From positions 1 to 6,549 of the forward strand of contig JAGPFW010000038.1 in assembly GCA_018056275.1 (NCBI GenBank): a DNA stretch of 6,549 nt. Direction: 5' to 3'. Of the stretch, positions 5,316-6,549 are shown piece by piece. Made by a program: the position numbers and the translations under genes. This stretch comes from Patescibacteria group bacterium. Lineage in GTDB: Bacteria; Patescibacteriota; WWE3; UBA101185; UBA10185. Positions within the stretch are counted from its first letter, which is position 1, and every line of letters starts with the position of its first letter. The notes below the pieces were generated by a model. The model saw only the letters and a list, made by a program, of their open reading frames with translations, had not been told where the DNA came from and did no database searches.

Positions 5316-6197
5316 TTAGTATTCAAGGTACTTTTTTACTGCCGATGAACTGCCAATAAGACCTAAAAAGTAGCTGGAAGCCAAGATGATGCCCCCCAAG
5401 ACCGTTGAGTAAATCCAAACGCTGATTGTTACCCCTCTAGAAAAGGGAACCAAAAGATCTTGAGGTCCATAAATAATTTGGAAGATTCCAGTAAAAAGGA
5501 AGATTATAAGAACTGCTTTTACACCAGAAATGACACTAAAAAATATTCCCTGTGCCACAATTGGTTTTTTTACATAGGCATTGGAAGCCCCTACGAGTTT
5601 TTGGATTTCCAGCTCTGTCCCTCTTCGGTTGATATAGGTTCTTAATAATAGAACTATGGCAGAATAGGAAATAAAAAGGAAAACTCCGCTAAGCACAAAT
5701 CCTGTGGCATAAATTACTTTGGCAATGGATTTAAAGCTGTCCACTACATCTCTAAAAAACTTTACTCCCTCAACCCCTTGTACTTTGGAAAGTTCCTCTG
5801 AAACAACTTGCAAGTCCCCTATTTGTTTTGTCTTCACATTTATACTTGCCGGTAAAATGTTTGCTGACACAGACTCAAGCAATAACGGTTCATCCTTATT
5901 TAATTCCATAAAGATTTCTAAAGCTTTTTGTTTAGATACATACTCTACCGAAAAGATTCTTTCATCTTTTTCTAGCTCCTTCTTTAATGTTAAAATCTTA
6001 TCTTCCGTAAAATCGTCCTCAAAAAAAGCAGTTACTTGAGTTTGTTGCTCTAAGTATGTTAACGCGGATTGTGTGGCAAAAACTAAAGTTAAAAAAATTG
6101 CTAAGATCAAAAAAGTAATTGTCATTATAAGAATATTTGCTATAGAAAGTACTTTTTCCTTTTTGATTGTTTCTATTATTCTTTTTGTGTTATTCAT
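5316..6197 (-). CDS. ftsX: Cell division protein FtsX (ABC-type permease subunit)
   Basis: Membrane partner of the FtsE ATPase. The complex couples ATP hydrolysis at the divisome to activation of peptidoglycan hydrolases outside the cell. From the ATG at 6197 it is 293 residues, a normal length. Layout: a short cytoplasmic start (KRIIETIKKEKVLS); span 1 at about 20-43; an extracytoplasmic domain at about 44-160 containing TAFFEDDF, EYVSKQKALEIF and the LPASI segment typical of FtsX; then three spans at about 163-187, 215-243 and 258-283. The cytoplasmic loop carries RRGTELEIQKLVGAS (191-205), the FtsX hallmark for contact with FtsE. The start overlaps the ftsE stop by 8 nt (ATGAATAA), and GAAGGGA lies about 7 nt upstream. 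A longer TTG form from 6227 is open but lies further inside ftsE and is less likely. The M23 gene begins one base after its stop. Confidence 0.95.
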   Translation of the reverse strand: MNNTKRIIETIKKEKVLSIANILIMTITFLILAIFLTLVFATQSALTYLEQQTQVTAFFEDDFTEDKILTLKKELEKDERIFSVEYVSKQKALEIFMELNKDEPLLLESVSANILPASINVKTKQIGDLQVVSEELSKVQGVEGVKFFRDVVDSFKSIAKVIYATGFVLSGVFLFISYSAIVLLLRTYINRRGTELEIQKLVGASNAYVKKPIVAQGIFFSVISGVKAVLIIFLFTGIFQIIYGPQDLLVPFSRGVTISVWIYSTVLGGIILASSYFLGLIGSSSAVKKYLEY

Positions 6198-6549
6198 TGT
6201 AGGTTCCCTTCTCTTTGTCAGAAACAATTTTACCGTTAGAGATTCGGATTACTCTTTTTTTCCACTTATTAACTATATTTTTATCATGTGTCGCCATTAA
6301 GATAGTTGTACCTCTTTGATTTATTAGATCCAGTATATTCATTATTTTCTCACCGGAATCTGGGTCTATCATTCCGGTTGGCTCATCGGCTACAAGAATA
6401 TCTGGTTCGTGTGCTAAGGCTCTTGCAATAGATACTCGTTGTTTTTCTCCCCCCGAAAGTTGGTGGGGTAAGTGATTCTTTTTATCTAAAAGTCCTACTA
6501 TGTCTAAAACGTTAGGAACTATCTCTCTTAATTCATCGTTCGGTGTATC
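6190..6549 (-). CDS. ftsE: Cell division ATP-binding protein FtsE, C-terminal part (cut by the window edge)
   Basis: ABC-type ATPase that drives FtsX. The frame is open from the last base of the window; 119 codons plus stop are present, and the Walker A half lies outside. Visible motifs in order: the ABC signature LSGGEKQRVSIARAL (positions 31-45 of the visible part), Walker B ILVADEPTG with the catalytic Glu, the D-loop region MIDPDSG (FtsE usually has NLD here), and the switch His in LMATHD, followed by VIRISNGKIV near the end. The protein ends soon after, as FtsE does, without the extra C-terminal domain of larger transporters. The overlap with ftsX and its order before ftsX support FtsE rather than another MacB/LolD-type ATPase. 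Confidence 0.93.
   Translation of the reverse strand, partial: DTPNDELREIVPNVLDIVGLLDKKNHLPHQLSGGEKQRVSIARALAHEPDILVADEPTGMIDPDSGEKIMNILDLINQRGTTILMATHDKNIVNKWKKRVIRISNGKIVSDKEKGTYNE

Noticed and set aside
23..6300. Many plus-strand open frames of 60-120 codons.
   Set aside because: All lie antisense to clear minus-strand genes, lack recognisable motifs and ribosome sites, and show the Phe/Leu/Ser-rich composition expected from the complement of AT-rich coding DNA.
1..6549. An 8-bp inverted match between the two window ends (GATACACC at 2-9, GGTGTATC at 6542-6549).
   Set aside because: Both copies lie inside conserved coding sequence (ftsH and ftsE), and the window ends are arbitrary, so a terminal inverted repeat of an element is not credible.

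Overview
The window is AT-rich, and every gene I can support lies on the minus strand, so transcription runs from the right edge to the left. Genes are tightly packed. Overlaps of 4, 8 and 55 nt occur, and the largest gaps are about 120 bp (in front of the cupin gene) and 60-90 bp elsewhere. All stops are standard and TGA is used as a stop, so the genetic code looks like table 11. The compact layout, the small proteins, the lysine-rich secreted and membrane proteins and the style of the M23 protein suggest a Patescibacteria (Candidate Phyla Radiation) genome. This is an inference from style, and a low-GC Firmicutes-like bacterium cannot be excluded by eye.

Right half, in transcription order: the C-terminal third of ftsE (6190-6549, cut by the window edge), ftsX, a secreted coiled-coil M23 peptidase, an unrecognised secreted or anchored protein, a VanZ-like membrane protein, and tsaE with an unusual internal insertion. 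The first five are envelope genes and look like one operon. FtsE and FtsX form the ABC-type divisome complex that in other bacteria drives a coiled-coil peptidoglycan hydrolase or activator (EnvC, PcsB). The M23 protein next door is the natural candidate effector here.

Left half: a single-domain cupin protein with its own likely promoter, tryptophanyl-tRNA synthetase (trpS), and the N-terminal 265 codons of the membrane AAA+ protease ftsH, cut by the left edge inside its ATPase domain. These look like separate small transcription units of household genes.

The most interesting object is the M23 peptidase. Its catalytic motifs are all present exactly once, but in rotated order. The segment that normally ends the domain (AGQxIG ... 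GTHLHF ... NPLNYL) comes first, and the segment that normally begins it (WPLxG ... HxxxD ... YLHV) comes last and stops three residues after the catalytic-type His. This reads as a circular permutation of the LytM/M23 fold in an FtsEX-linked hydrolase. No tRNA, rRNA, CRISPR array, insertion sequence or convincing intrinsic terminator was found, and no stretch over 300 bases lacks a gene.
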